From Leucaena leucocephala (Eukaryota; Streptophyta; Magnoliopsida; Fabales; Fabaceae), in assembly GCA_037074615.1 (NCBI GenBank), contig CM073547.1:124001-188000 (forward strand): a DNA stretch of 64,000 bases, read 5' to 3'. Positions 1-11,660 of the stretch are shown one piece after another. Position numbers and translations under genes: made by a program. How positions within the stretch are numbered: the stretch's first letter is position 1; every line of letters begins with the position of its first letter. Below the pieces are notes generated by a model. The model ran no database searches and was not told where the DNA came from. It saw nothing but the letters and a program-made list of their open reading frames with translations.

Positions 1-3000
1 CTATATATTGGCTCCGCATCTCTCATGTCGCATTTAAGGAAATTAATTAGGAACTTGAAGATTAATATTTAGTTACCAAGGAAACAATTTAATTTGAGAT
101 CGAGGCCGCCGGGGTGCATGCTAAAAGGGTACCGAATCAGGATACATGTGTGATTAATGGAAAAGAGAGGAATGGGTCCAAATTACTATCTGGGAGGTAG
201 TTGACGGGGTCAATTAGTGGTATATTGTGGGAGAGATGACAAAACAAAAGCATAAAACTTGGAAAAAAGAGACTGCATTGTGAGTTTTTTCCAAAGAGAT
301 ATGGTTCTCAATTCAAAGGCATATACGCGTTTGCAACATTATTTTCGTTCCCAAGCCTCACAATCTCTCTCTCTCTCACACGCACACAAACAAACCATGA
401 TGTAAGATAAAACGCTTTGACTTGGAAGTCTTGTGCGAAGACTTATAGAGTAAGTCTTTCTCCACTAGGGGTGAGTAGGATTTAGGGCTTTATGTATCTT
501 ACGGCCAAATCTAAGGTTAGATCGAAGTCACATTATTTTATATAAATAATAATACAATCTTCAATTTGATACTTAAGAATCTACTGGAAACAAATTTGTA
601 TTTGTGTAATTTTTTTATACATAAAAAATTTTAGATATATTTACCACTATTTTTTTATTAAAGTTAATATATAACTTTAAAGTTTAGAGAGTGTTTATAG
701 AAGATTTATGAGATCGCCTACTAAAATAGCTATCACAACAGTAACATGAATCGAATTTATTTTCTTATAAGATGTAAATCTATTTTTTATTATATATCTA
801 AAATTTTATTAGCGTATTTGTGTGTAGCTTTTAAAATAAAGTTAGTTTGAATCAAGACCAACAGATTCTAAACAGAATTAAGAAAATTGGTGTGTGTAAT
901 TACATAGAAATTGAGATGGACAGTATTATTTAGAAGCTATGAATGTTGACGAGGATGATTAAAATAGATGTGATATATGTTAGCAAGGAAATGGGAATTG
1001 TGTATTGGATTAGAGGTACGTAGATAGACACAAGGCTAGTGAATAGAAGTAGCTTCCTGCGCTACTTCCTGGAATTTTCTCAAGCATTTTCACCCCTCCT
1101 ACAAGAAGACAAGTACACCTACGCAGCACCTCACGAGAAATTTCGCGGGACTCCTTTTGACACCTCCTAGTCATGATTTCTCATAGCAAGTACTTGCCGC
1201 CATTAACACAACACTTAAAAAGCTCTCCGCACCCCACACACCACACCTTGTCCCTATCAATCTCAACAAACCAAAACAATTTCTCAAACTTCATTAAACT
1301 ACACCAACTCACTAGCCCCTATGTTATCAACAAAATTGCAGAGGTTATACAATTCTTAAAGGTAAATTGGTCATGTTTTTAGTAGCATGAAAATTGTCCG
1401 GTAAATGCAATATTATGATTTGATCTTACTTAAAATCTCCAATTATTATTAGTACTTACTCTTTTAATTCAAAAAAAAATATGAATGCCACGATGAATAA
1501 TTATATAAGACATGTCATTATTTAGCTTCAATCACATATATTTACATATAATCAATGCTTTAGTCTTATTATAAAAAATATTTATATTTATTATTTAATA
1601 GTACCTTAAATACGATTATATATAATAAAAAAATACTTATATTTAACAAAAAATATTAAGAGTTGAATCTTCTAATTTATGAGTTGCTTTGCATATAACT
1701 AATATCCATTTGGATTTGTTTACAACTATAAAACGAACATATATAATTTTAGAATACAGATATATAGGGGGGGGGGGGGGAATAAAACGAACCATTTTAG
1801 GTTATTCCGTGGAAAGTATGATGGCATGACTTGACTGTAGGATAATTCATTTGCAAGCGAAGAGCGAAGACATGTCAATGCTTGAAGAAATTGTGGGGGT
1901 GGACTTGGTCTCCCCGTAGAGGTCAGGGACCAGACATGTGCTTTCATTTCCAAAAGCACTCTGTATCTCTCCATCCATTTCATTTCCACTGTCAATCAAA
2001 TTTCATTCACATATGTTCTTTTTTGGGTACGGAATATAAAGGGACTTGCTGTAAATTCAATGATATATTTACTCCCTCTCATCAAGACACCATGCTGTAT
2101 TGTATATAATATTTTCATGGAACAAAATAAGTGCTGGCTCATCATGAAAATAAAAATCACGTCCATCTTACTCACATAATTGCTAAAAAACTTTATTCCA
2201 CAAAGATACTCAAGGACATACATCTTTTAGTAGATATAACTTACTTCTAGTACATGCAACTCTGTAACGATGTGTAAATATCTTCTATTTTACACATAGT
2301 TAAAAATAGATTGTACACATTTAAAAAGTTTTTTTAATAAATTTTTTTGCAAAGGGTTTAGGTTCACCTATGATTTAAGGGTAGAGTAAAGTTTTCATTT
2401 CTCTTAGGCGATATTAATGTCGTATAAGGAGAGTAGTCAAATTACCCTCATGCATATGCTTAGGCATTTAGGAGGTAAGATATATCTCTAACTGCTGTAA
2501 CTAGAACCATAATAAAGTAATATTCCCCAAATATCAAATATATTTTAAATAGTCATATGTCTTATCTATTTGCCAGTTGAACTAATAAACGATGGCAGGG
2601 CATTACACTTTAGTTTTTAAACAAATTTCAAGTGCCAACAATAAATTTTTCCTTAAAACTTTTTCAACAATTTTCTCATATATCCTTTTTCACATTTAAG
2701 ATATGATGTGGGCTAACCTATTGGACAACTTATAAAACCATTTTCATCTTTCAATATATATTTATGCTACTTTTATTTTGTACCGGGATCAAAAAATTCA
2801 TTAAAATAATACGTAAAAACTCACATTTTCCCAAGATTTTGCCTACCCTTGACAACAAATGGATTGCATGACATGGGCTTCAAAGACCTAAAATTCACTC
2901 GTGCATAGTCTGGACCGGACTGCAGATTGACTAGGGTCCAGAACTGGCCCATCTAATGTTTGGGCTAATATTTTTGGACCCAATACCCGGCCCTAATCCA

Positions 3001-3358
3001 TTTAACCCACTACTTGAACAGAACAATCTCTTGATTTTCAATAAAAGTTCATGACAGTACTCAATCAACTTTAATAGTTCTGGAACCATGGTTAATTTAA
3101 TCAGTGGAAGGATAAAATATATAACTATTTAGAGTATATTTAATTTTTAAAAAGTATTACTGTAATTCTAATTACAATATTTAGGGAAACATCTTAATTT
3201 TTAGATGTTTAAGTTTACGTTTAAAAGTAATTGATGGTTCACTCTATTTGATATTAGTATCGTCTTGGAGGAAATGAGACTTCTCTCGTTGATAAATTCA
3301 ATTTATTTTTAAAAATTTATATACCAAAAAAAAATTAATAGTTCTAGAGGATTCTGTT
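1..3358. other. AT-rich intergenic region, no gene recognised
   Basis: No supported gene was found on either strand. The few ORFs are shorter than 90 codons, show no family motif and have no recognisable splice structure. The stretch holds a G homopolymer of about 14 bases near 1767-1780 and many A/T runs. It is probably intergenic DNA downstream of the minus-strand ICS pseudogene. A small or non-coding gene could be missed by eye. Confidence 0.5.
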
Positions 3359-3655
3359 GGAAGCGGATCCTCTCATCATCCGCTTCCCTCCTCCCTTATC
3401 CATACATATATACATTAAAAAACAACCTTATCCATCCGCTGCCCCTTTTAACCATTTTTTAAAAAAATATTTTAAAAAAGTGTAATTTTTTTAAAAACAC
3501 TTTTTTTAAAGTGTTTTTGTAAACAACACTTTTTTAAAAAAAGTTTTTTATTTTTTGTATAAGATAGGAAAGAGTAGGCAAGAAGGCAAATAATACTGAG
3601 GGATGAGGGATAAGGAGAGAAGCGGATTATGAGAGGATCCTCTCATATTCCGCTG
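3359..3655. repeat. Foldback / MITE-like element with about 40 bp inverted ends
   Basis: The left arm (about 3359-3401) and the right arm (about 3601-3655) are imperfect inverted copies. Both contain AGAGGATCCTCTC-like and AAGCGGAT-like segments followed by a CT-rich CTTATCC stretch. The right arm includes the perfect palindrome GAGAGGATCCTCTC. The AT-rich centre is itself self-complementary, with repeated runs of A flanking AGTGTTT-type motifs. The whole could fold into one long hairpin, as expected of a non-autonomous DNA transposon. A target site duplication is not clear, so the exact ends and superfamily are unknown. Confidence 0.55.
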
Positions 3656-4464
3656 CTTCTTGTGCAGCCAACTGCATGAACATTCAGTGAACTGGTATAC
3701 GTCTTACAGTGAATTTAGCATTATATCGAATTGACTCTCTTGGCATTTGACTTGAAGCCACATTAACGGGATGCCTGCCTTCATGCACCACTTTGTTGAG
3801 GCGTTTTTACTTGCATCCACATTCATCATACATAACCACCTAAAACTAGTTCAATAGTGTTCTATATGAAAATTGATGCAGAGCTATAACTTTATGAGTG
3901 AGGTTACATAAGAGTAAATTACCAACGAAGGATACAAGAATACTTTTTTAATTTTAAAAAATAAATGTTGGATCCTTTGCCAACAAAATATTAGTGTCAC
4001 TGGATGCCCTCAAAAGAGCAGCAAGCAGGCCCAGCATTTGGTTCACTGTAAGCTCGCTTGTCCAAAAACACCACTTCAATATGATCACTGCCATTGCCGG
4101 ACAGTCAACTGTAGATATTCCCAATTATTCTTTGACTGTATAGATGCCATGCTGATACCAGAGGAAACCAAGCTGAAACAAGATGGCACCCAACTTGGTT
4201 TACTACGAAGAAACCATATCAATAGGTTCAGGTTAGAGCTTCTGCTATAGGATGAAACCTGTGCCTCCATACATACGATAAACACATCTTTTAGAAAATT
4301 GGTCACTGTTATTCTACTAACCATGATCATGCTTGTAACTTGCCACTTTCCTCCCTTCAGATTAATTTACTAGGATCCATAAACCAATATAGTCATATAT
4401 ATAAAGAAGATAACATACGGAGCAACAAACCTTATCAATAGATGCTGCTCAATGCTCATATGCA
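3656..4464. other. Region downstream of the ICS pseudogene
   Basis: No gene recognised. The part next to 4464 would be the 3' UTR and downstream flank of the minus-strand ICS pseudogene. Two short overlapping ORFs at 4038-4330 have no recognisable domain. Confidence 0.35.
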
Positions 4465-6468
4465 TCAACCTTTTGTCTGAGGCACGTCGAGTTTGAGCAA
4501 CTTGGTGACCTACAACATAGATCAACATACATGAAGGCAGTCAGTAGTTGGAGCAGGATGCTCAAAAATAAAGTGAAGAAATAGACTGAGAGTTATTTCA
4601 CGCAGCAGATGGCTTGTAGAAATTTACATCTACTAGAGCTTTCAGTTTAAACAAGCAGATGTCAGAATCTCACCTGAGATGTCTTGAGTTCGAGCTCATC
4701 CCACTCTAAGTAAGGATTGCTTCCTTCCACTATACCTGTTCCAGCATATATCCATGCCCCCATATCCTAAGAAAAAAATCTTAACGTTATCATAGCAAGA
4801 ACAGCATGACCAATTTTGATTGTGGCTACTTTCTGAAGGTTCAGATATAACAGTCAGGTCTTATTATAAATTTCCTGAATCAGATAAAACTTCAGAGATG
4901 ATTTTTCTTTTCATATTATAAGAGGGCCAAAAACGATCATTATAAGTTTGACATAATACCGACATGTAATTTTTCTCATCATGTGTAGTAAAGCGCTCTC
5001 TATTCAAATAATATGATACAAATCAATAAAATGATTTGCAACTAAGTTTCCAAAATTTAGCATAGAACATTGTAACAAAAATCTTATTAATTCATTCATC
5101 AAATTGTAGGGATTTGACACTCATTTTTCAAACTTTATGACTGATTTTAAAATGATTTGCAACTGAGGTTAAAAAATTTAAAACGGAACATTGAAAAAGC
5201 TTCTAGATTTATTCATCAAGTTGTAGAGATGTAACAACCATTATTCGAGAATTACAATTGATTATAGAATGATTTCCAAACTGAGCTTCTAAAATTTAAC
5301 ATAGAAATATAGAAAAAAGAAAAGCTTTTAGCAAGCGTATTAAGTAAATTAACTTTGAAATTCTGATCACTTATATTTTGAAATGTTTTGGTCCTTCCTT
5401 GGAATTAATTTTCTCTTTTGGTCCCAAAGTGTCATTCCCCTATATTCAATTTACCAGTTATTCTGAGTACTTAAACAAGAGTTACGATGACATTCTATTC
5501 TCTCCAGTGTCTCAGAAACATGAAGCATCACCTTGGATTTGGAATATGGTCAAAACATCATAAACAAATTATAGCCAACCTTTTCCACCAAAGCTGACCT
5601 GATGCCAACAGCAAATTCACTCTCAACACCTCCAAACCAACCAACAGGTCCAGCATACATTCCTCGATCAAATACTTCTGAAAATAATGTTGGAAAGCAA
5701 GGTAACATTTTTCCCAACGAATAAAAGTCACAATTTTATCAATCAAAAAGCATAATAATGCTTCCCCATTTTCAGTCTAAGTGAATACAAACTATGTTAC
5801 CTTTTTCAGTATGTACAATTAAAAAGGATAGCTAAACTTCCCATTTCAACTTTATTAAAAGCTATGACTTCTTTTATTTTTTGGCCAAAACCTATATGAC
5901 TTTTTCCCTAGCTAAGTCAAAATGGTTAGGGTCAAAAGTCCTCCAAAGAACAAATAGGTTTAGATGATTTAATTGCAAATTAATATAGCATGTGGAGTAT
6001 AGGATTTGAATGAACCTGTCTCTGCAATTAACATTTGTGCCTCTTCTGTCGGAAACCCACAAACTGCAGGACTAGGATGAAGTGACGTCAAAATTTCAAA
6101 CTGGAAAAGAAGATGAGGACCTTGTTAAATCATGAATACTTGATAAGCATACTTCCGTGAGTAGTCTAGCACTCATATTGTCCTACTGTTAGTCTGTTAC
6201 CTCATCTTCTTCACTTCTTAACCTGCCGGCTAATTGAGCAAATAAATGTTGGATCCTTGGGAGTTTTCTTACTGCTTTGCTTGGTTTCACCAGTACATTC
6301 TCACATACTGCCTGCTCGGCAGAATGATACAAATATCATTATCAGGTGGTGGAACTGGTGGCTAAAGCACATAAGTATATCAGAGCGTTCCCCTCATGGT
6401 TACTAAACTAAGTAACCAAGGAAGGTCTAAATTGACTAGAATTGGATGAAGAATGACGTGCCAAATAC

Positions 6469-6498
6469 ATTAGCGTATAGAGCATTAGTGTATAGAGT
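6469..6498. repeat. Two-copy 15 bp tandem repeat beside the chromovirus
   Basis: Two near-identical 15-base units of the form CATTAGYGTATAGAG lie head to tail just before the GATAT target site of the chromovirus. They differ at one base. The repeat belongs to the ICS intron and predates or is independent of the insertion. Confidence 0.6.
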
Positions 6499-6505
6499 GT
6501 GATAT

Positions 6506-6913
6506 TGATAAGACCCCAGCGAAAATTGAGCTGACTTATTCAAGGAAGAAACTGAAACGGGGAGAAAATCATGGAGCCAACGTTTACTTTGTTATTTGTG
6601 ATATCAGTATTTTATTTTTTGTTATTTTTCTGAATTATTATATTTAGAGTAAGTGGGATAGTCTCACTGAAATTTAGGAACCACTCCTTAGATTTTTCAA
6701 CTACTTTCCTATTGTAAACATTATAAAATTGGTACTACTGTCCTAGAATAAGACGTGGAAAATATTTCAGAGCATATCGTTCACTGAGGGAGATTCTCCT
6801 AGATCTATTTACGAGTAAGGGTGAGATTCTTGCCTTAATTCGTGAATAGAGGAATACTTCATTTTTTGCTTCTGTTCATTCGTTATTTTCTGGGAAACGA
6901 TTGGAGCGTACCA
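6506..6913 (+). repeat. 5' LTR of the chromovirus
   Basis: It is 408 bp, starts TG and ends CA, directly after the target copy GATAT. It carries the element's promoter. It is the same length as the 3' copy, with only substitutions between them. Confidence 0.95.
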
Positions 6914-6917
6914 TTTT

Positions 6918-6930
6918 TGGCATCAGAGCC
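6918..6930 (+). other. Primer binding site (initiator tRNA-Met type)
   Basis: TGGCATCAGAGCC follows the 5' LTR after four bases. It differs at one position from TGGTATCAGAGCC, the sequence complementary to the 3' end of plant initiator tRNA-Met. It primes minus-strand cDNA synthesis. The gag ATG follows immediately. Confidence 0.85.
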
Positions 6931-7833
6931 ATGGTAGAAACAAGAGCCTCAAGAAATCCTTCTCAGACCGACAACCCAAATCCATTTTCAGGAGAGAATG
7001 ATCCGCTGGTCACTATTGCTGAGCGTCTACGCACACTCGAATTGCTATCTGAACGAGACGCTGGTCTGGAAGCAGCCTCTGAACGGAGTCGACGAAGGGG
7101 GATGCGGTCACATTGGGAGGCTGATAGCGAGGACGATCCTGACTCCTCGTTGAGACGCCGCTTGCCGTATACGAAGATTGAATTTCCAAAGTCCAGTGGA
7201 GGGGACCCAAGGGGATGGATCTTGAAGGCCGAGAAATATTTCCGATATTATGACACTCCGGATGACTTGAAGGTTGACGTAGCATCTATGTATCTCGAAG
7301 GGGACACTCTGGACCTCTTCTCGTGGGTGAATGGCGAAAGAACCATGGTGTATTGGGAAGAACTAGTTCGAGCTTTGCAAGAATCGTATGGCCCACCTGA
7401 ATATCAGAACCCCAACGAGTTTCTGTGTAGTGTTCGACAAACTGGTACCGTGGCCGACTTCCGTGTGGAGTTCGCCCGACGTTCTGCCCACGTTCGAAAC
7501 TGGCCAGAGCATTGCTTGATTGGCGAGTTCATCAATGGTCTGAAAGAAGAGCTCAAGGCGGACGTTCGACTACACAAGCCTCGAAGCGTCTTCTGAGCGG
7601 CTAGTTTTGCGCAGGAATTTGAGAACAAGATGAAGATTGCAATTGGGTCTAAGCCCACTCACTACTCCAACCCAGGAAGGTTCCAACCTAGTTCACTTGC
7701 AAATTTGGCCCGAGATGCTAAAACAAACTTCACGAATAGAACAACCATTGCATCCTCATCAGGCACAAAACCAGTCCTTCGTCACTGTCACCGGAGCTTC
7801 AACATAGGCGTGAGAAAGGACACGTTGCAGTGA
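6931..7833 (+). pseudogene. Chromovirus gag, interrupted
   Basis: The likely start is the ATG at 6931 (MVETRASRNPS), just after the primer site; an upstream in-frame ATG at 6901 lies inside the LTR. The protein contains the gag core seen in Ty3/gypsy elements, with segments such as DPRGWILKAEKYF, WEELVRAL and FRVEFARRSAHVRNW. An in-frame TGA at 7594-7596 cuts it after 222 residues. The same frame reopens and continues to 7833 (ENKMKIAIGSKP and onwards). A CCHC zinc knuckle was not recognised. Gag would form the virus-like particle; this copy cannot make a full-length product without readthrough. Confidence 0.85.
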
Positions 7834-7876
7834 ACCATTCTGACCCGGTCACCGTTGTAGTAGCTCGTTCTCACTT

Positions 7877-9879
7877 ATGGAGATCACAGAGGAAGGAGAG
7901 GAAGTAATGCATCCTTTGACCGAAGAACACAAAGAAGGCACAGAAGGTATAGAAGCAGAAATATCCTTTAACGCTATCCTGGGCAAATCATCAGCATCTA
8001 CGATGCGCTTGCAAGGGACCCTGCGTGGTAGAAATATGTTAATTTTGGTTGATAGTGGGTCAACCCACAACTTTATATCCGAGGCAGTAGTGACAGAATT
8101 AAGGTTGCCTGTACAGCAAGTGTAACAATTTGGAGTTTAGATTGGCAATGGTAGCACTGTTAAGTGCAATCGGGTATATTCCGCTTTAGAGGTAACCATC
8201 TCTGATTTAGTCTTAAAACAGGATTTTTTCCCTTTCTCATTAGGAGGAATTGACCTGGTGTTGGAAATTAAATGGCTGGCTTCTTTGAACACTATACAAG
8301 CTAACTGGAATGAAATGTTCATGATCTTCTGGGTTAATGGGAAGAAGTATAAACTGCAAGGGGTAACAACTCCGCCCAAAGCTGATGTGCAACTACATAG
8401 CCTACTCATAAATACAAGACTAGCAGGGACGGAGACCCTTAATGTGGAAGCTGTCTGTGGAGAAAGAACCTAGCACCTTACCCCCCCCCACGGGACCTTT
8501 ATCATGCGATCACTTTGAAAGCAGATGCCAACCCGCCAAATCTACGACCTTACAGATACCCTCATTCGTAGAAGACAAAGATTGAAGCACAAGTCACAGA
8601 ACTTTTACAAAGGGGTTTTATTAGGCCCAGTGCTAGTCCCTTTGCAAGCCCAGTTTTGTTGGTAAGCAAAAAGGATGGGTCCTGGCACCTTTGTATTGAC
8701 TATCGCCGCCTAAATCAGATTACAATTAGAGATAAGTACCCAATTCCCAACATTGATGAATTGCTAGATGAATTGCATGGAGCTGCCTATTTTTCAAAAA
8801 TAGATCTACGTTCTGGGTACCACCAGATACTTGTCATGCCTTTTGACATTCATAAAACTGTATTTAGAACCCATTCGGGACATTATGAATTTGTGGTAAT
8901 GCCATTTGGCCTTACTAACGCCCCCGCAACTTTTTAGTCTGCTATGAATGATTTATTTAGGCCCTATTTGAGGAAGTTTGTGTTGGTCTTCTTTGATGAC
9001 ATCCTTGTCTATAGTCCTACTGCTCACCAACACTTGGAGCACCTTTGGCTTGTTTTACAGATCTTGCAAGGACATTCTTTCTATGCAAATGCCAAGAAAT
9101 GCTCTTTTGGGCAGACCAGGATTGACTACCTCAGTCATATTGTGTCCAAAAATAAGGTAGAAGTGGTGCCCGAAAAAATTGCTATAGTTATTACTTGGCC
9201 TACTCCCTCAACTGTTAAGGAATTACGTGGATTCCTTGGGCTGACCGGCTATTATCGTCACTTTGTTAAGAATTATAGATTGATTGCTTGACTATTGACT
9301 GATTTGACCAAAAAGATGGCCTTTACATGGACAGAAGGGGCACAAACTGCTTTCGAAGCACTTAAACAGGCACTGACTACCACTCCTGTCTTGAGGCTAC
9401 CAAACTTTAACCTTCCCTTCACTGTAGAGTATGATGCATCCATGGAGGGAATTGGGGCAGTGTTAATGCAAGAAGGCCATCCGATAGCTTATTTCAGCAA
9501 AGGCTTCTCATTTTCCAACCAGTTTAAATCAGCTTATGACAGGGAACTCTTAGCACTGGTATTAGCTGTTCAGAGATGGAAACATTACCTTTTAGGCCAC
9601 CATTTTACTGTCCAAACAGATCATTGCAGTCTAAAGCATCTACTAGACCAAAAGATCGTGACCAACTCCTAACAGTGGCTCATCATTAAATTGCTGCCAT
9701 TCGACTTTTCCATCACTTACAAATCAGGTAAGAATAATGCAGCAGCAGATTCCCTTTCCAGAAGGCCTCACCAGACTGAATTTTTCCAGTTGGTAGTTCC
9801 TATGGTGGATGACATTGCTCAATTACCACGGGCACTCCTAGACAACCCCGACGCACTAGCCATAATTGATAAGGTGTAG
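7877..9879 (+). pseudogene. Chromovirus protease, reverse transcriptase and RNase H, interrupted
   Basis: The protease core is ILVDSGSTHNFI (about 8040-8080; catalytic D-S-G). The reverse transcriptase follows at about 8656-9291, with VSKKDGSWHLCIDYRRLN, KIDLRSGYHQI, FVVMPFGLTNAPATF and the catalytic FFDDILVYS. RNase H (9295-9672) shows VEYDASMEGIGAVLMQ, AYDRELLALV and TDHCSLKHLL. Stops at 8935-8937, 9289-9291 and 9670-9672, together with frame changes between domains, break the polyprotein. The domains correspond in order to the middle of a Ty3/gypsy pol gene. Confidence 0.93.
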
Positions 9880-9909
9880 CACCACCCATATCCCTCCTCC
9901 AGCTATAGC

Positions 9910-10954
9910 TTGATAAATGGAAAATTATACTACAAATCCAGGTTGGTCATTCCTAATCAAACTGAGCTCAGACAAAAGTTGATGGAGGAAGCACATGCTA
10001 CACCCACAGGTGGTTATGGCGGCTATCTAAAAACTCTAAAGAGATTGAGTACCCATCTCTATTGGAAAGGAATGAAGAATGATGTCAAGCAATTTATATA
10101 GAGATGCACAAATTGCCAGCAAAAAGTATCAAACACTTGCCCCTGCCGGTCTCCTACAGCCTCTCCCTATTCCAGAACGAATTTGGGACGATATATCCCT
10201 TGACTTCATTTCGGACCTTCCCAAGTCTAAGGGACATAATGTGATCTTGGTAGTTGTAGATAGATTGAGTAAGTACGTTCATTTTATGGCCATGTCCCAC
10301 CCATACACTGCGACATCTGTGGACCAACTGTTTTGCAAGGAAATTGTTCGCCTCCATGGCATCCCGCGTTCCATAGTTTCAGATCGCGACCCGCTTTTCT
10401 TAAGTTTGTTCTGGCAGGAGCTGTTTCGTTTGAGCAAAACCCGCTTAAATATGAGCACGGCGTATCATCCTCAATTTGATGGGCAAACCGAGGTCATAAA
10501 CCGCTGCCTCAAAACTTACCTGAGGTGTTTTGTTCACGAGCAACCTAAACTGTGGTCTGATTTCTTATGTTGGGCTGAATATTCCTTTAATACCAGTTTC
10601 CACGTAGCTGCAGCCACTACCCCATTCCAGCTTGTGTACGGAAGAGAACCTCCCCCTTTGATTCCTTACATCAAGGGAGAAACAGCAGTGGCCGAACTGG
10701 AAAATCAGCTAGAACTACGAGATGACATGCTGCGGGTTCTGAGGGACAATTTGCTGAAAGCACAGAACCGCATGAAATCTCAAGCTGACCTCCATCGTCG
10801 AGATCTCCAATTTGAACTAGGGAATGTAGTGTGGTTGCATTTTCAACCATACCGCCAAAAATCCTTAGCGAAGAGACGATTTGAGAAGCTGTCACCTCGA
10901 TTCTTGGACCATATAAGGTCTTCTGTCGAATTGGAAACGTTGCCTACAAGTTAG
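9910..10954 (+). pseudogene. Chromovirus integrase, interrupted
   Basis: The zinc-binding part reads through HATPTGGYGGYLKTL and HLYWKGM and has a TAG at 10099-10101 just before RCTNCQQ. The catalytic core follows in the ORF at 10079-10954: WDDISLDFISDLPKSKG, VVVDRLSKYVHF, IVSDRDPLF and STAYHPQFDGQTEVINRCL. These match the DDE core of Ty3/gypsy integrases. The later part (VWLHFQPYRQKSL, LSPRF) matches the GPY/F-like tail, with a frame break near 10920. The enzyme would insert the cDNA; this copy is broken. Confidence 0.92.
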
Positions 10955-11064
10955 AACTACCTCCTGAAGCTAAAATATACCCCGTTTTTCACGTCTCACT
11001 ACTAAGGCCTGCCATTAGACAGGATCTACCACCCATTCCGACTCCTTTACCTTTATCCTCTTAT

Positions 11065-11394
11065 TTGGAGTTATTACTCACACCTGTAAAGGTGTTGCAG
11101 CACAGATGGCTTATCAGCAAAGTACTGGAATTGTTGATCCAGTGGGCGGGCAAACCAGCAGAGGAAGATACATGGGAAGATTATGACTTACTGGGGGAAC
11201 AATTCCCTCACTTCCGACTTGAGGACAAGTCATTTTTTCAGGGGGGGAGTAATGATAAGACCCCAGCGAAAATTGAGCTGACTTATTCAAGGAAGAAACT
11301 GAAACGGGGAGAAAATCATGGAGCCAACGTTTACTTTGTTATTTGTGATATCAGTATTTTATTTTCTGTTATTTTTCTGAATTATTATATTTAG
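11065..11394 (+). pseudogene. Integrase C-terminal chromodomain
   Basis: The segment ELLIQWAGKPAEEDTWED followed by QFPHFRLEDKSFF matches the chromodomain at the integrase C-terminus of plant chromoviruses, which can direct insertion towards certain chromatin. It is separated from the integrase core by frameshifts. The reading frame runs on into the 3' LTR; the meaningful coding part ends near 11250. Confidence 0.85.
11240..11250 (+). other. Polypurine tract of the chromovirus
   Basis: A purine run (AGGGGGGGAG) lies two bases before the 3' LTR at 11253. It is the expected primer for plus-strand cDNA synthesis. Confidence 0.85.
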
Positions 11395-11660
11395 AGTAAG
11401 TGGGATAGTCTCATTGAAATTTAAGAACCACTCCTTAGATTTTTCAACTACTTTCCTATTGTAAACATTATAAAATCGGTACTACTGCCCTGGAATAAGA
11501 CGTGGAAAATATTACAGAGCATATCGTTCACTGAGGGAGATTCTCCTAGATCTATTTACGAGTAAAGGTGAGATTCTTGCCTTAATTCGTGAGTAGAGGA
11601 ATACTTCATTTTTTGCTTCTATTCATTCGTTATTTTCTGGGAAACGATTAGAGCGTACCA
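11253..11660 (+). repeat. 3' LTR of the chromovirus
   Basis: It is 408 bp and runs TGATAAG to GTACCA, followed by the second GATAT target copy. About 11 substitutions separate it from the 5' LTR, mostly transitions. Confidence 0.95.

Larger units (their letters stand above)
6506..11660 (+). mobile_element. Ty3/gypsy chromovirus LTR retrotransposon (5155 bp)
   Basis: Two 408 bp direct repeats (6506-6913 and 11253-11660) begin TGATAAG and end GTACCA. The element is flanked by the 5 bp target duplication GATAT (6501-6505 and 11661-11665). A primer binding site, a polypurine tract and the order gag, protease, reverse transcriptase, RNase H, integrase, chromodomain mark it as a chromovirus. Its small size and short LTRs fit the Reina-like group, but this is inferred without a tree. 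The element lies antisense inside an intron of the ICS pseudogene. By hand count the LTRs differ at about 11 positions (about 97% identical), so the insertion is not very recent. Many stops and frameshifts make it non-autonomous. Confidence 0.95.
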
